Source: Strongylocentrotus purpuratus (lineage: Eukaryota; Echinodermata; Echinoidea; Camarodonta; Strongylocentrotidae). Taken from it: a stretch of DNA of 64,000 nucleotides. Positions 62,713 to 64,000 of the stretch are shown here, piece by piece. The notes below the pieces were generated by a model. The model ran no database searches and was not told the origin of the DNA. It saw only the letters and a program-made list of their open reading frames with translations. The position numbers were made by a program, and so were the translations under genes. The stretch lies in contig NW_022145604.1 in assembly GCF_000002235.5 (NCBI RefSeq), positions 33,678,550 to 33,742,549 on the forward strand, read 5' to 3'. Each line of letters opens with the position of its first letter. Position 1 is the first letter of the stretch.

Positions 62713-62780
62713 TTGGAGACACCCGGACTCGAACCGGGATCTCAAGGTCGGAAGTCAAGTGCGTTACCCATATACCAAAA
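62713..62780 (-). repeat. tRNA-like SINE head or tRNA pseudogene
   Basis: On the minus strand GGTTCGAGTCC (62725-62735) is a perfect box B within an intact T arm (CCCGG, seven-base loop, CCGGG). TGGTATATGGG (62767-62777) is a box A with one mismatch. The anticodon arm and acceptor stem do not pair properly, so it is not a working tRNA. It separates two fragments of the 1284-bp repeat family. Confidence 0.55.
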
Positions 62781-62789
62781 CATTTCTCA

Positions 62790-64000
62790 TAGCGATTACA
62801 CGTAAACGAAAATGGAATTCTAAAATCCCACTTTGCAAGTAAAATATGAGCATGATCCCGGCATATGATCGAAAAATGAAGTCACATTGGAGATAGCTCA
62901 TTGTCTCAGCTACAACATATCCGAAGCTCACGAAAACAAAGTTAAAAAAACGGAGATGTTGCTCGCGAAGACGGAAATGTAGAATGCAGTTTTGAGAAAT
63001 AGTCATGTCCCATAGACAATACACGCAAAATTTGAAAAATTGACATGCCTCCTTTAATTGCAAAAATACGCCATGATACCTTTGTCAAACTGGACAATTA
63101 TGTACACTGCATTTGTAGAAAATTGTCTCAGCTAGAACATATCAAAATTTGAAAGAAAAAAAAGCAATTTTTACAGAGATACAATCAATTTTCCAAAAAT
63201 ATGCATCCGTCATAATATGCAAATTTAAATTTTCGAGTTCGGAGGCCATTATGATGACATTATGAGTTAATTGAGAGTCAAATGAGACATGAAATCATAT
63301 TTCCATTTCATAATCTATCCACATATGAAAGAATATTGGGAGTTTCTATCTATTCTGAAGAGTTACAATGAATTTTGTATAGGCATTTTTTTGCCCATGT
63401 ATTGTGGATAAAGATCACGCAAATCCGCGCGTGCTGTCAACTTTGACGGACGCTCATTGCGTTATTAAAAGGTGAACAAATTATCAAAATGCTTGGAAAA
63501 ATGTACAAATACGATGACGGAGAAAATATTGGGATTCTATGTTGCAAAATGCTAGTACGCGCAAAAAACGCGCGCGCATGCGCGTGAGCGAGATTTTTTG
63601 TCAAATGCTCTATATGGCCTTAAACGTATGCAAAAAATTTTGGGATGATTTAGAGCATTTTAAATTTTTGCGCGCGCGTAAACGCGCGCACCTACGCGTA
63701 CGCGCATTTTACGCGCATATATTGTCCTCAAATTGACCGGCGGATATTGAATTTGATCATGACAATATGAATGAGAATGGCTTTCCGTTATGAAGATATG
63801 ATCATAAGTTGATTTTAACAAAATGGCGCCTAGATGACGTCACGATAATTTTGAGTCTTTGAAAAGTCACGCAGTTCTAAGTTAGACTAAGATCTATCAT
63901 CATTGAAAGTTTCATGCAATGGCTTTATTCAGTCTTGAGATATCCTGCGAACAAAATCGAGGAAGAATAATAATAAATAATAATAATAAATATAATAAAA
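62790..64000. repeat. Diverged right-flank monomer of the 1284-bp family, running off the window
   Basis: It matches the left-flank monomer (41645-42812) better than the core array. One perfect TGACGTCA survives (63835); the other two positions are mutated (CATCCGTCATAA and GATGACATTATG). The CG-rich block at about 63556-63716 is retained. Its end, an AATAATAATAAAT tract, resembles the junction preceding the core array. Confidence 0.85.

Noticed and set aside
62713-62780. Functional tRNA gene
   Set aside because: The T arm is intact, but anticodon and acceptor stems do not pair and no anticodon can be placed.

Overview
The window is non-coding-rich animal DNA, most likely from an echinoderm and probably a sea urchin. 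The main evidence is the only substantial protein-coding relic, a TRIM-type protein with a coiled coil and a C-terminal beta-propeller, of the kind hugely expanded in echinoids. The surrounding DNA agrees: AT-rich, full of tRNA-derived SINE pieces, MITE-like elements, poly-G/poly-C tracts and satellites. No operon, viral gene or CRISPR signature is seen, and an exact 500-N scaffold gap lies at 41145-41644. The taxonomic call is inference from protein style, not a database match.

Layout. (1) 1-2.4 kb: the TRIM-like gene on the minus strand, with a frameshift and a broken 5' part, followed upstream by a small Cys-rich exon-like ORF. (2) 2.4-15.9 kb: no convincing gene; a mosaic of fold-back and inverted repeats, a candidate 1.86-kb hAT-like element, a 463-bp MITE, ATC microsatellites and SINE heads. 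A second diverged copy of the TRIM gene's 3' flank (1-690) lies at 14650-15240 without its coding part. (3) 15.9-20.7 kb: two local duplications (1544-bp and 1345-bp periods), each built around purine-rich degenerate minisatellites and bounded by poly-C/poly-G. (4) 20.75-41.14 kb: a satellite of 34 complete ~602-bp monomers plus one cut by the gap; every monomer carries a degenerate tRNA-like module, and shared variants point to a five-monomer higher-order repeat in the left part. (5) 41.65-64 kb: a second, unrelated satellite. Fifteen practically identical 1284-bp monomers (42813-62056) are flanked on both sides by diverged monomers of the same family. Each core monomer has two perfect TGACGTCA (CRE) sites, a CpG-dense alternating purine-pyrimidine block and a hairpin.

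There is no set of cooperating genes. The biological content is one decayed TRIM locus beside a repeat-expansion region in which two satellite families meet across an assembly gap. The uniform open frames inside both satellites are explained by homogenised DNA repeats and are not annotated as genes. The most notable signals are the near-perfect 1284-bp array with its regular CRE and CpG-rich blocks, and the SINE-containing 602-bp satellite with a probable higher-order structure.
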